From: Tetrahymena thermophila SB210
Lineage: Eukaryota; Ciliophora; Oligohymenophorea; Hymenostomatida; Tetrahymenidae
Direction of reading: 5' to 3'
NCBI RefSeq assembly: GCF_000189635.1
Contig: NW_002476457.1
Coordinates: forward strand, 434,001 to 498,000
DNA: 64,000 bases
The position numbers and the translations under genes are program-made. The notes beneath the pieces are model-generated. The model was given only the letters and a program-made list of their open reading frames with translations. It searched no databases and was not told where the DNA came from. Shown here in pieces: positions 1 to 11,050 of this stretch; positions within the stretch are counted from its first letter, which is position 1; every line of letters starts with the position of its first letter.

Positions 1-207
1 ATCTATTTTTAAAAAAGACAAAGACTAGTAAATAATAAAGAAAATTTTTTCTTTTTACTTTGATTGATAAAAATTTTAATTTTATTTTCTTTAAAAGTGA
101 AAAAATAATAATTTTAATTTATGAAAGAAAGTAGAACACAAAATACTAAATAATTTTAGCTAAATTGAATTATAATTATTTGATTTTTTTCAATTAAATA
201 TTATTAT

Positions 208-3200
208 TCAGTTTTTACTTTTTAATCGACTTTTTGGTTATGGAGATTTACTTTTAGATTAATCTCTTTATTAATCTTAAACTCTATAATTATCTGCATT
301 GTGAGGTTAAGGACTCGATTTTCTTTTTACCTGAGGCGAAGCTTTGTATTAAGTACTCTCTACAGCTTTAGGTTCAATTAAAGTAAATCTTTTATTTAAT
401 AGATAAATAATTATATTAAGTTAAAATAAAGTGATTACCCTAATGCTTAAATAAAAATTTCATTGAGAATTTCATATCCATATTTCATCCCTTAAGGAAG
501 CATTAATTCCTAAGGAACTTAATATTTAAAAGCTAGTTCTTTTTCTTACACCTTTTTATATCCCTAATTTATTTATGATTTAATAATTTAATAATCAAAT
601 CATTGATTTATTCAAAAAAATTTTTAATTACCTCTGGTAACTCGGTATTTGGGTTTTATTTAAGCTATTTATTGAGTTCTTGCTTCATTTAAAATTCTTC
701 ATAGTTTATTTTATCAGGGTCTTCAAATATGTTTGTGCTATGGCCTTACTTTCTAGTTATACTTTTCATATATTCAATTAACTTTTCAATAGAGTAGCTT
801 ATGGGCAAATGACGAAGATCTTAAGGTGGTTTGGAGCAAAATTTGTAAGAAAATTAAATGATATATTGTTCAAATCCTTTAAAATCTATTTATTGAAAAT
901 CATTCTATTTATTTTAAATTAATTAAAATTTTATTTTTAATCAAATTTAATAAATTTTTGATATTTTTACTTTTTTATTTAGGTAATTGGTATTGATAAG
1001 CTTAAAAATAGTTTTGTGCTCTTCTTAAGTTATATATTAAATCAATTCATAATCTTTAATCATTTTCCAAACTTCTGCTGATGTTATTGATTAGGCTTTA
1101 TCCTTTAGTTTATCGAAGGTCATACCTTAATTATCAAATGTCTAAACTAAATTTATAAATTTTGTGGTTTTTTTACTCAAATATTAATTTATCATTTAAA
1201 TTATTAGCTTTAAAAAATAATAATATTTTAAAAACTGTTAATAAATTCAAATACAGATTAATGATTTAAGCTTTAAATCACTTAATCATTAAAATATTTT
1301 GATGTAACTTTTTAGTGTGAATTAAATTTGTGAAAATTTGAATGGAACTTTAATTCGATTATTTAAATTTAAAAAAATTAAAATTTATTTAATAAAATAT
1401 TTGAAATTTGTTATTTAACTTTAAATAAATACTCTCAAAGTCAAAAATAGTTAGTTTAAATTTAAATTTTACTTTAACTATTTTTTAATTTTTTTATGAG
1501 GAAATTATTAAATTTTTACCAATTTTGATTTTGTAAAATTTTTATAATTCTTTGAAAATATTTTAAAGTAAAATAATTAAAATGTTTAAGCTTTAAAGTT
1601 AGTTTTAATTAAAATATTTAAATAAAAATATTAATTAATTATACTTGAATTAGAGTATTTCACAAAAAGATGCCTAAAAAGCTTATGGTATTTTTTTAAA
1701 AGAGCTTCAGCCATTAATTTATCACGGTCTTCTTCTTAATTTAAATCAAAGTAGTTTAATTAAGGAGATACTTTTTTATTATCTTTTTTCATTTCTTTTT
1801 CTCGAGAGCCAAATTCAAATAAATGATTTGCCTCTGTATCTGGTTTGTTTTTGGCTGCAATACCCTGCTCTATACTTCTCACTTCAAGCTACTTTCGAAG
1901 TTGTTGTTTTTATTTTTCTATCTATTAATTTTCAACTTCTTTCTTTTTTTAATCACTTTCCTACTTAGCTTTATATTCTTTTTTTTTATCTTCAATAATT
2001 TAAAGAATTTTAGGATCTGTTTCTTGTGGCTTTCTCAGCTATGCCAATTTATACTGCTCTTCTTTTGTCAATGTTATTTTTTTCTTTTGATGTTTTAATG
2101 CATATTTTTTAAGGTTCTCTGTTACTTTTTTTTCATGGTCATTCATATATTTCATATTTTCTTAATTTTCCCTCTCTTCTTGCTCTTCTCTTTCTTTTTT
2201 TTATATTCTTTTAAAATTATAAATATTTAACAAACATGTTTTAAGTTTAAGCTACTTACTCTATGTGACTTTAGTACTCTTTTTTGTATTCTTAAATAAT
2301 TTCTTTAGGATCTCCGAATTCTTCCAATACATGCATCATACCTTTCCATTTATATTAAAAGAGAGTCTTGTGTTAATTAAGATTATTGTATTTAATTAAA
2401 TACCTTTGTTTTCTTTTTTCTGGAACTCTTCAATTTGAATGGCTGTGTGAGCAACTAAAGGCTTCATTTTTAAATTTATTGGTCTGCTTTATATGTTAGC
2501 TATAGATTTTAAAAGTTAAACAATTTTAGCCCTTTTTTGAGCATTTATTAGTTCTTGTTCTATTTCTGAAGGCTGTAAAACGAGCGATTTAGAAGCTGCT
2601 TAGTTATTGTATAGTGGCAATACTTTTTCTTTTGGTTTCTTTTTTTTCTCACTTGCATAATACATTGCAAGATTAATTTTGATGAATTTATTTAAATAGT
2701 CTTAAACTGAAGGAATATCATAATATTTATAGAGAAGCTCCATGAAACAATCATGGACAATATTAGAAAAAATAATATTGTTTAAAAGAATTTTTCCAAG
2801 AAAATCTATCAGCAAAACGAGTAATTTTGTGTTCAAGTTTTTGTTTCTAGAAATAAAATTTAGAAATTAGAAATCACAAACATTCAACTTTTCAAATATC
2901 TTATCAGAAGCTTATATTTGTGAAATATATGGTTCTAGCATTATTCCTACTGGAATCGAAGGTATTTCATTAAAAATATCAATAAAATTTATTAGACAGA
3001 ATTCTCTCATGCTAAGGTTTTCTAAGCTCGAGATCAAAATTTAAGTGAGTGCCTTAATTTATTTTATTTTAAATAAAAGACTGATCAGATAGAAATAGAT
3101 TTTATTTATTATACTCTAAATTATTTGGGTTTGTTTATTTTTTATTTCATTGAGAGTAATTAAGAAATTTTTCTTGATAATAATATTTTACTTTGTAAAT

Positions 3201-5245
3201 TTTTGGTGCATAAAAGTTCTTTTCTTTTCCGAGTTTCATTAGCAGCCTAAAGAGTTAACCTTAGCAGTTAATGCCTAATAAGACACTTTAACTTGAATCA
3301 TAGCATCCTTCAATTAAATGATTTATGACTTGATTAGCCCTTGATTCAGCCTCTTCAATTTTTTTGGGGTGATTTATCCAACATTCTGACAAAAAATTTA
3401 AAGCTTCTAATCTTAAATCATTTTATATGTATGGCTGTGCACATTCAAATGCTATTTCTAACCAATCTTCCATTATTCCATTTTGTAAGACCTGTTAAAA
3501 TTTGAAGAAATTATTTTTTATTAATTAATTATTCCATAAGTGTTTCAAAAATATTAAAAACTATCCTAAAATAATTTTTTACTTCTTATAATATAAACGG
3601 ATGAGAACTGATAGGCTAAATAATAGTACTAATAAAATGCATGTGGTCTTTAGTGTCAGGTAATTCAACTTTAAGGTAAGTAGTAAATAGTTCAACAAAA
3701 TTAAATTGCCCATACTAATAGAATATTTTCACTATTTCTTCATTTAGTTTTGGGTGTCTCTTAATACATTTAATACATGTGTAAAGTCCATTGTTATTAT
3801 CATTGACGAACCAGTCCCAAGCCTTATTTGAAAGGCTTCTTTTATTAAATTCAACCCCAAAGCCAAATATAAAATTGCAAGCAAGCTAAGCAACAGTATC
3901 ATTTTTACAAACCATTCCTGTTTTAAGTGCCTTTTTTTAGTTTATTTTCTTAATATTTTAAAATATCATAAAAGCAAATACATACATTCATTATGATAAA
4001 GATTATTTTCATATCTTTTAAGCAGAGCTCAAAAAAATGAGTGATGTACTCATTGATGTTCTAAAAAAGCAGAATAATAGGATCGTACAGTCCTCTCACT
4101 CCTTTAACGATTGCATGAGCTAAATACTTACAATTCTCAGTCATTAGACTTGCAGACTTATATAAAGCAATAAAAAAAGCATTATGGAAAAATATTTTTA
4201 ATAACTAAATTAAGATTCTTTAATTTTTTATTTAAAATTTAGATTTAAAAAGAGAATATCAACAAAGAAATGTTTAGAAATAGAATTTTTTAAAAACTAA
4301 ATAATCTTTGGTTTTTTATTTTAAATTTAGTCTTTTCAGCCACAAAAAAAGAAAGCCAAAAATTCTTTCAAAATAAAATTTTAAAAAACAATTTTATTAA
4401 GTTTTATAATTTTGATTTAGATTTTTAAGAAACTTTGTAGATTAAGATATTTATTCAATATTTCTCTGCTTATTTTTTCTATGTTAAATTATTTCTTTCT
4501 TTCTATCATAAATTAAATTATAGAAGCTAAAAGAGAATATCGAATTATTTTAAAATGGAATTACTTAGTTAGGAGTTAAGTGCAGACTTTTGGACATTAA
4601 TGCAATCAAGAATTCTAAGGAAGAAGAAGTTTAGAGAGGATCCTTTTCTATCTATACCTTTTTCAAATCAACTGTATCTAATTTCAATATTTATAGTAAG
4701 ATATAAAGAAAGGTTATTCGTAGGAATAATTTAAGATATCAATCAAATAGTCTATTAAATTATTTTTTGTTAGTTAGTTAGTTACTTTCTTTTTCTTTTT
4801 ACTTTGAAGGCGATAATTATTATGTTTTCTGTACATAATTCTGATAATCGGGATATTTTTTTATTACATATTGATGTAATGTGTCCAATAAGTGATTTGC
4901 GGCCTGGAAATCTCCTGAAGCGATGAGTGTTTTTTGATCTGGATGAACTGAAATATCGTATTTTATAAAATAAGACAAAACAATATTCCAATTGAAGAAT
5001 TTTGAAGAAGGTTTGTTTCCCTCTTTGAGTGAACCAATGTTTGGAAGTGGCTATTCTGGCAAATTATTTTTTATTTACTGAATCCTATTTATTTATTTTG
5101 CTATCTTGGCGAAATATATTGCATTTTCAAAATTAGCAGACATCTCCTTTGGAAGCCTGACTTGTTGATTGCTTAAGCGAGTGGCTTCTTATGGTATGAT
5201 GTCAAAGCTTACTAAAAATTTAAAGAGTTATTCACTTATTTCCAT
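208..5245 (-). CDS. CH-like / helical-repeat / coiled-coil protein, 12 exons, 1250 aa
   Basis: Read with TGA as the only stop. Exons: 5245-4786, 4677-4298, 4204-3986, 3930-3562, 3491-3192, 3052-2404, 2341-2260, 2207-1664, 1141-971, 904-632, 563-439, 388-208. All junctions are GT/AG and the phases sum to exactly 1251 codons, which strongly supports one gene. The N-terminal ~150 residues resemble the CH_2 fold of SPATA4/SPEF1-like ciliary proteins (FFNWNIVLSYFIKYDISVHP followed by a short helical stretch). Residues from about 280 to 780 are Leu/Ile-rich paired helices of HEAT/ARM type. The exons at 1664-2341 code a Lys/Glu/Gln coiled coil. The last exon is a Ser/Lys/Pro/Gln-rich basic tail. A ciliary or microtubule-associated role is an inference from the CH-like start and is not proven. 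I do not recognise the exact family. The 522-bp intron at 1142-1663 is unusually long for this window. Confidence 0.82.
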
Positions 5246-5694
5246 CTTAAAAGCTGAACAGAATCAGATTTAAAGTAAAAAAATGATTTTAGCTTGTTAA
5301 TTTGTTATAATCAAGTTAAACGTATCTGAAATTACTTTATATAAATACTCAAAGCTAGTAAAAGCTAAAACAAACAAGAATTATTAAAGATTTAGAGGTT
5401 ATTAACATTAACTGAGATAATAATTCGCAGAATCCCAATCAATCAATTTTTTAACCAACTATCCTCCCAAAATAATAAATTTTTTGAAAAATAAGCATAT
5501 GTAAGATTAAATTTTTTTAGAAAATGACATTTTTTTAACAAATAATAAATTAATAACTTTCTATATTTATCAAGAGTTTTTTATAATGAAAATAGCACAA
5601 ACTTTAACAATTTTTTATTTTAATTAAAAGAAGTATTTTATAAATTAATTAAAATATTTTTATATTATTTTCAAACTGAATATTTAATTTTAAC
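5246..5694. other. A+T-rich 5' flank, no gene seen
   Basis: Upstream region of the gene starting at 5245. It holds A- and T-runs with TGA stops in all frames at short intervals. I see no convincing exon, RNA or defined promoter motif. Confidence 0.5.
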
Positions 5695-6250
5695 AAACTA
5701 GATTTTATTTATCTACAAATGCTAATTTCTAACAAGTAAGCAAATTATTAATTTCTAAGTTAAAAATAAATGCAAATTAGTTAATTTGAAGTATTTTAAC
5801 TGATAATTAGTGTTATTAAATAATATTATTAATACTAATTAGTGTTATTAAATAATATCATTAATACTAATTAGTGTTTTATAAAATAAAAACTAATTAA
5901 AATATTTCTATATTATTTTAGCAATAAATATATATTTATATATTTTAACAAAATAGATTTTATTTAATTACAAATATTAATTTATATTTCTAAGCAAGCG
6001 AAAAATAAATGCAAATTAGTTAATTTGATGTATTTTAACTGATAATTAATTAGTGTTATTAAATATGATTAATACTAAATAAATATTTTTATATTACTTT
6101 CTTAATACATATTTAATTTTAACAAACTAGATTTTATTTAATTACAAATGTTAATTTATAGAAAGTAAATTATTAATTTGCAAGCTAAAAATTAATTCAA
6201 TTTAGTGAATTTGATGTATTTTAACTGATAATTAGAGTTATTAAATATTC
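5695..6250. repeat. Degenerate direct repeat, three copies
   Basis: Three copies of a roughly 115-130 bp block recur at about 5695-5822, 5949-6063 and 6125-6247. Each begins with an ACTAGATTTTATTTA-like string, passes through AATAAATGCAAATTAGTTAA and ends in TATTTTAACTGATAATTAG plus GTTATTAAATA. A smaller duplication (TACTAATTAGTGTTATTAAA, twice) lies at 5815-5880. No coding frame is conserved between copies. This looks like decayed tandem duplication in a spacer. Confidence 0.7.
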
Positions 6251-7417
6251 TCAATATTAATTAATTATACTAGTAATATTTTATTTTTTATTTTGAGATA
6301 ATATTAATTAATTAATTGATTATTATTTGGGATCTAATTCAGTTATAATTAGATTGTTCTATGCATGGAGAGTAAATATTTTTTCTTTACATTAAATACT
6401 AGAAAGCTTATCTTAAACTGATGAAAGATAATGAAAAAGTTACTCGAAATAAGAAAATTAGAATTTGATTGAAAGTAAATGTTATCTACATGAAAAAAAA
6501 ATTAATTTTCAAAAGCGTGTTTCATTTTTTTTTCTTCAAAAATTAATTAATTGAAAATAAATAAAATACTGATAAATGCTAATTAACATATCAAATTAGT
6601 TCTTTCTTAAAAATTTTGCTGTTAAAAATAATATTTAATAATTAACTAATTTTTTTTTCGATCTAAATTTTTATGTTTGACTTTATTTTTTTAAGTCTTG
6701 CAATCGAAATACTAACAAACTAACGTTTGCTTGCTTTTTGTATGAAAGATAAATGTTTGCATGAAAAATTCAGTATTAGCTTTCAATCAAGGAGCTAGCA
6801 AGCTAGTAAGCAAGCAAGCAACAAAGCAGACAACAAGTTTGATGTTAATAATGTTTTTCGCAAAAAAATAAATAAATAAAGAAAGAAAAATGAAAATGGA
6901 ATGGAAATACAATAAAATAAATTATATATCTTTTGTTTATAAAATTTATTGATAAAAATCAATAAAAAAATCATCAATAAAATTTAATCATATTAAAAAA
7001 TTATTAATTTAGTAGAAAACGCGAAACTTTCTTAATAATTATTAATGCTATTACATTCATTTTGATTGACTGATTGATCTTTCTAATTAATAGAAGCAAC
7101 CAATTTGCTAATTAAAATTTAGTAATAATTAAATGCTATATCAATTAAAGAAAGAGTGTTAACAAAAAATAAGAAAAAGGGAAAAAGAGTCGCTAAATTT
7201 TATAAATCTTAAAAGAAAGAATAATAATTAAAAAAACAAAATTAAGACAATAAAGCTTGTCAATAAATATATATTATATTTATATATACAAAGACACTCA
7301 GTCAAGTAATTAAATAGTCTATTATTCTCTGTTTTCATAGAAGAGTAAGAAAGAGCAGGCAAGCAGCATTTTTTAGCAGTTAAACTTCATATCTCAATAA
7401 CAAATAAGAGCAGAAAG
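6251..7417. other. A+T-rich spacer before the Q/N-rich gene
   Basis: No gene is visible on either strand. A short CAAG/AAGC-rich patch sits at 6790-6830 and the last ~100 bases form the 5' flank of the gene starting at 7418. Standard-code ORFs here are chance runs. Confidence 0.45.
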
Positions 7418-8584
7418 ATGTACTCAATTCAATTCATGGAAGAAATGTAATTGTTTATTCGCTTTTCTAATTAAATTCTCCAAACCATATTTTAAATTTT
7501 CTTAACTCTAGTTAACAAACAGTTCTCCTCCTACTTTACTTAATAAAAAAGCAAACATAAATCCAAAAAAAATAAAGCAAAAAGCGTTTAAATAAATGGG
7601 CCAAAAAGCTCAATTCTTCAATTAAAATGCTAATTTCAATAAAATTAAGTAGCAACCCATATTAAACTAATTTTATTATATAGAGAAAAGGAAAACTTCT
7701 CAAACAGCGGCCAAATTAGTCCTATTTCTATGAATTTCAACGGAGTTGCGCAAAAAAATTTTTCTTATTACAATAAGGACAACATAGATTTAAATAGGTT
7801 CTTCGAAAAAATGACCTTTTAGGACTTGTACAATGACTTCGCTGAGGAAAATACACCTTAACACTCAGGCAGTCTACAATCTTGTTCCAGCTCCAACTAA
7901 CCTCAACAAATAAGCTAGAATTGTAATACTCCTAACAACTAGATCACTTAAACTTCTTGTTAAATGCCCCTTTAAGAGTTCACAAATAACTACTAAAATA
8001 TGAATTATCGCTAAAAAATTTAATTATAAAGCTAATCATCCTTCTGCTCTTCAGCTTCTACTAACTCCTCTTAAATATCCTCTTTTGGGTCTGCAGCAGC
8101 ATATTAAGCAAACCCTTTTAGTAATATTACCAACATCAAAGGCAATAATTGCACTGTGATTACTACTTAAGGAAACACTCCATCTCATTTCAGCCATCAA
8201 CACGCTGCAAACCAACAACTTCTACAAAACATTCCCTTTAATAAGCAAACTTCATTTAAAGTGGAGAAAAAATAGACCAAATAGCTTAGATTGAAAAATT
8301 CACTTGATGAATTTTTTGCTCGTCCACTTGATTGCAAATTCTAGTAGAAAATAATGTATTAAAATACATGCCCATATATTATCCCTATGAGTGTAAATTC
8401 TATGTAAAATTATAGTGATCAATTCTGCAACAACAACAATAGCAATAAAAACAACGGCAACAATACTTACGATCTTTTCTCTAATTCAACTAACAGCAGC
8501 AGCTGTTTTTCATTATTTATGAGCCAGTAAAACAGCCAAAGCTTCTCAGAAAGTGAAACAAACTCAGAATTCTCTGTTTATTGA
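7418..8584 (+). CDS. Q/N/S-rich low-complexity protein, 388 aa
   Basis: A single open frame of 389 codons from ATG at 7418 to TGA at 8582-8584, read with TAA/TAG as Gln. The first 35 residues are fairly hydrophobic. A Lys-rich stretch follows (KSKHKSKKNKAKS), then a long region dominated by Gln, Asn, Ser and Thr, for example NNNNSNKNNGNN and poly-Ser patches. No catalytic motif or known domain is visible. A short block near residue 285 (VEKKQTKQLRLKNSLDEFF) is the most globular-looking part. Base composition is clearly richer in C than the flanks, which favours real coding sequence. The N-terminal ~30 codons could instead hold a small intron (GTAATT...CTAG at 7447-7511), but removing it breaks the frame, so I kept the uninterrupted reading. 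Function unknown. Such prion-like proteins are common in ciliates. Confidence 0.65.
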
Positions 8585-9990
8585 AAAAACTCTTGTAAAT
8601 AAACAAAAAATAAGAAGTGAGTTAATTAATTTCACAGCTATAAGCAAATAAACAAACAAAACAACAAACACCCTAATTAATTTAAGTTACAAACGAATTA
8701 TTTTGAATATCAGATATATCCTAGTCTTATATTCTAGTGTTATTTAATTTTCAACTAACTATTAGCATAACAAAAATTTCTAATTTAATGACAAGTTATT
8801 TACCTAATAAAATCTGCGCTCTTAGATATTCCTAATCCAACATGCATCATAATTATCGAATACGAACATTTTTTATCAAATAAAACTGATAGTCATTTAT
8901 TTTCTTCTTAATTTTTTACAAACAGCAATGCTTTATTTAAAAAGATAGAAAATAAAAACTAATTACAATTAATAATAAATAAACTATTCAGGCAAATGAT
9001 TGTTTACTTTTCTATTAAATAAATTGCATAGCTAATTTTTGAATTTAAAAAGACCTATTAAAAATAATTAATTAACCAAAGGATTAGATTAAAAATAAAT
9101 TTGAGCACAAACTATCTATTCTTACTATACTTACTTATTAACAATAAGTAAAGAACTAGATTCTATTTAAATTAGAAGTTAAGAATATGCTAATGGTAAC
9201 CTAAAATGAGAGAACACAAAATAAATAAATAAATATAAAACTAATTTCAATTTTTTTCCAAATTATAATAAATATATAAATAATTATAAAAAAATATATA
9301 ATTAAATAAATAAGAAAAATAAGTAATTAAATATAAAGGATGTATAAACTAAAACAATTTGGTAAGCCATTTAAATTTAATAAATCAACCAATCAATCAA
9401 ACTACCAAAGAACCAACATTTTTACTGTAATAATTAATGATAGAACTATCTATCTATCAACTTGAATAATAAACAAATAAATATCTACTTATCAAAAATA
9501 ATATTAATTTAACATATTAGAACTATTGAATTTAAGTGTATGTTTTTATATTTTAATTTATTGTATTATCTTTAAATAAATTATTCAATTAACAACCAAT
9601 CAAATTATTCATTTTGATAATAAATTAAATTTAATCTTAACTGTATTTTTTAAATAAAATTTATTACTAAATTCTATTTAACTTTTGTTTATGAGCTAGC
9701 TCTACAAATTTTTAGTTACGATTATTACAATTTTTCTTCAGTTTAGTCTAAATAAATTATTTTTTTAGGCACTCTAATGATTCACTCACTCATTTGATTA
9801 AATGATTTGACAATAAAAAAAGACTCTTCATTAAAATAATTATTAATGTCAATATAAATATTTAAATCTTATATTTGGATATTAAATAAATAAAGTATCC
9901 CATTCATGCTTAAGCATTAAAGATAACATTTTAAAATACAATTTTAAGATTTTAGCTAAAATAATCTTTTAATAAAATAATAAATACTGT
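8585..9990. other. A+T-rich 3' flank and spacer
   Basis: Follows the Q/N-rich gene. The first few hundred bases are A-rich (AACAAACAAAACAAC patches) and may be its 3' untranslated region. No coding region with convincing amino-acid content is seen on either strand. Confidence 0.45.
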
Positions 9991-9991
9991 C

Positions 9992-10129
9992 AATCCTCAT
10001 AAATTTAAGGTTTTTTATCAATTATTCTTATGAATAATTTCTATATTTTGAGTTCCTTAGCCTAGTATAAAATTTGGTCAGAGGGTAGACCTTAATTAAT
10101 GAGGATTAATGATATATATTATTCATAAG
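9992..10129. other. Candidate structured RNA / paired inverted repeats
   Basis: A long inverted repeat pairs AATCCTCATAAATTTAAGG (9992-10010) with CCTTAATTAATGAGGATT (10090-10107): 9 + 6 perfect pairs around a 3-4 nt bulge. Inside the loop are a hairpin (ATTATTCTTATGAATAAT, 10021-10038) and a small GGTC...GACC hairpin (10076-10091). CTTATGAATAAT (10027-10038) is also perfectly complementary to ATTATTCATAAG at 10118-10129, so an alternative fold is possible. A run of seven T lies near 10170. No known RNA family is recognised and the strand is unknown. Confidence 0.3.
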
Positions 10130-11050
10130 TTATAGATTGCCTAAATATTAGTAAAAACTATTCAAATATATTTTTTTATAATCAAACTGATTTAATAAAT
10201 AAATTCAAATAAAACGGAACTGTAACCAATTATTTTTTATAATAAAAAAAATTATTTAAAATTTATATGTTTTTTTTACATGAGAGGATATTATCAGTTA
10301 TTTTTATCTCAATATTAAAAGCAATCATAGTTTAACCCAAAAATCTTCTAAATTGTAAATTACTAATTTCACATTTCATTAAAAAACAAAGGTTTATTTT
10401 TTGATTTTTTAGGTCATTTAAGCAAAATAATATTTTAAGGAAGTATTTTAATTTAATTAAATTAATTCATTTTATTATTTTGAACTTTTTATTAAAATAA
10501 ACTTGTAATCTTTCTTGTTTAAAGTTTAAATAAATTAACATTTTAAAATTATATTTTTTAAGTAACAAATATTAATTCTCTGTTTAAGTAATAATGTTTC
10601 ATAAATTCTGATATTTTATCAAAAAAGATTTATTTTATTTAAATTATTTTAAATAATAAAATAAACAATCTATCTTTGAGATACATTAAAGAAAAATATA
10701 GAAAAATAGTAAATTATAAAAAATTGAATTTAAAATTTACCAGATGACTGTTTTCTTTAAGTTTTTAATCACCAAGTAAAATAAATATCTATCATTCTTC
10801 TTTTTATCATTTTTATATTTTTTTAAATTATGGTCTTGTTTAATAGATTTAATTGAGTTTGTTTCTTTGTGTTTATTTGTATTGAAAGTACTCTTAATTA
10901 ATTAATTAAGTATTATTTGAAAAAGAATTGAATAATTAAATTTACAAAATTTTATACACACTAAATTGGTTATATATTTTATAAAATTAAAAGCAGCTGC
11001 TTTTTAGCAATTTAAAGTAGATTTTTTAGATAGGTGGTTAATTTTGAAAT
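10130..11050. other. A+T-rich 5' flank of LRR gene
   Basis: Dense A/T runs with no gene on either strand. The short standard-code ORF on the minus strand at 11004-11228 is a shadow of the LRR gene's start. Confidence 0.45.

Noticed and set aside
1823-2098. Plus-strand hydrophobic, Phe-rich ORF
   Set aside because: It is the antisense of the coiled-coil exon 2207-1664, where Lys/Glu codons read as Phe/Leu on the other strand.
4555-4926. 123-codon plus-strand frame (MELLSQELSADFW...)
   Set aside because: It is antisense to exons 1-2 of the 208-5245 gene, whose 12 exons close in phase and have clearly protein-like content. The plus frame also runs through an intron.
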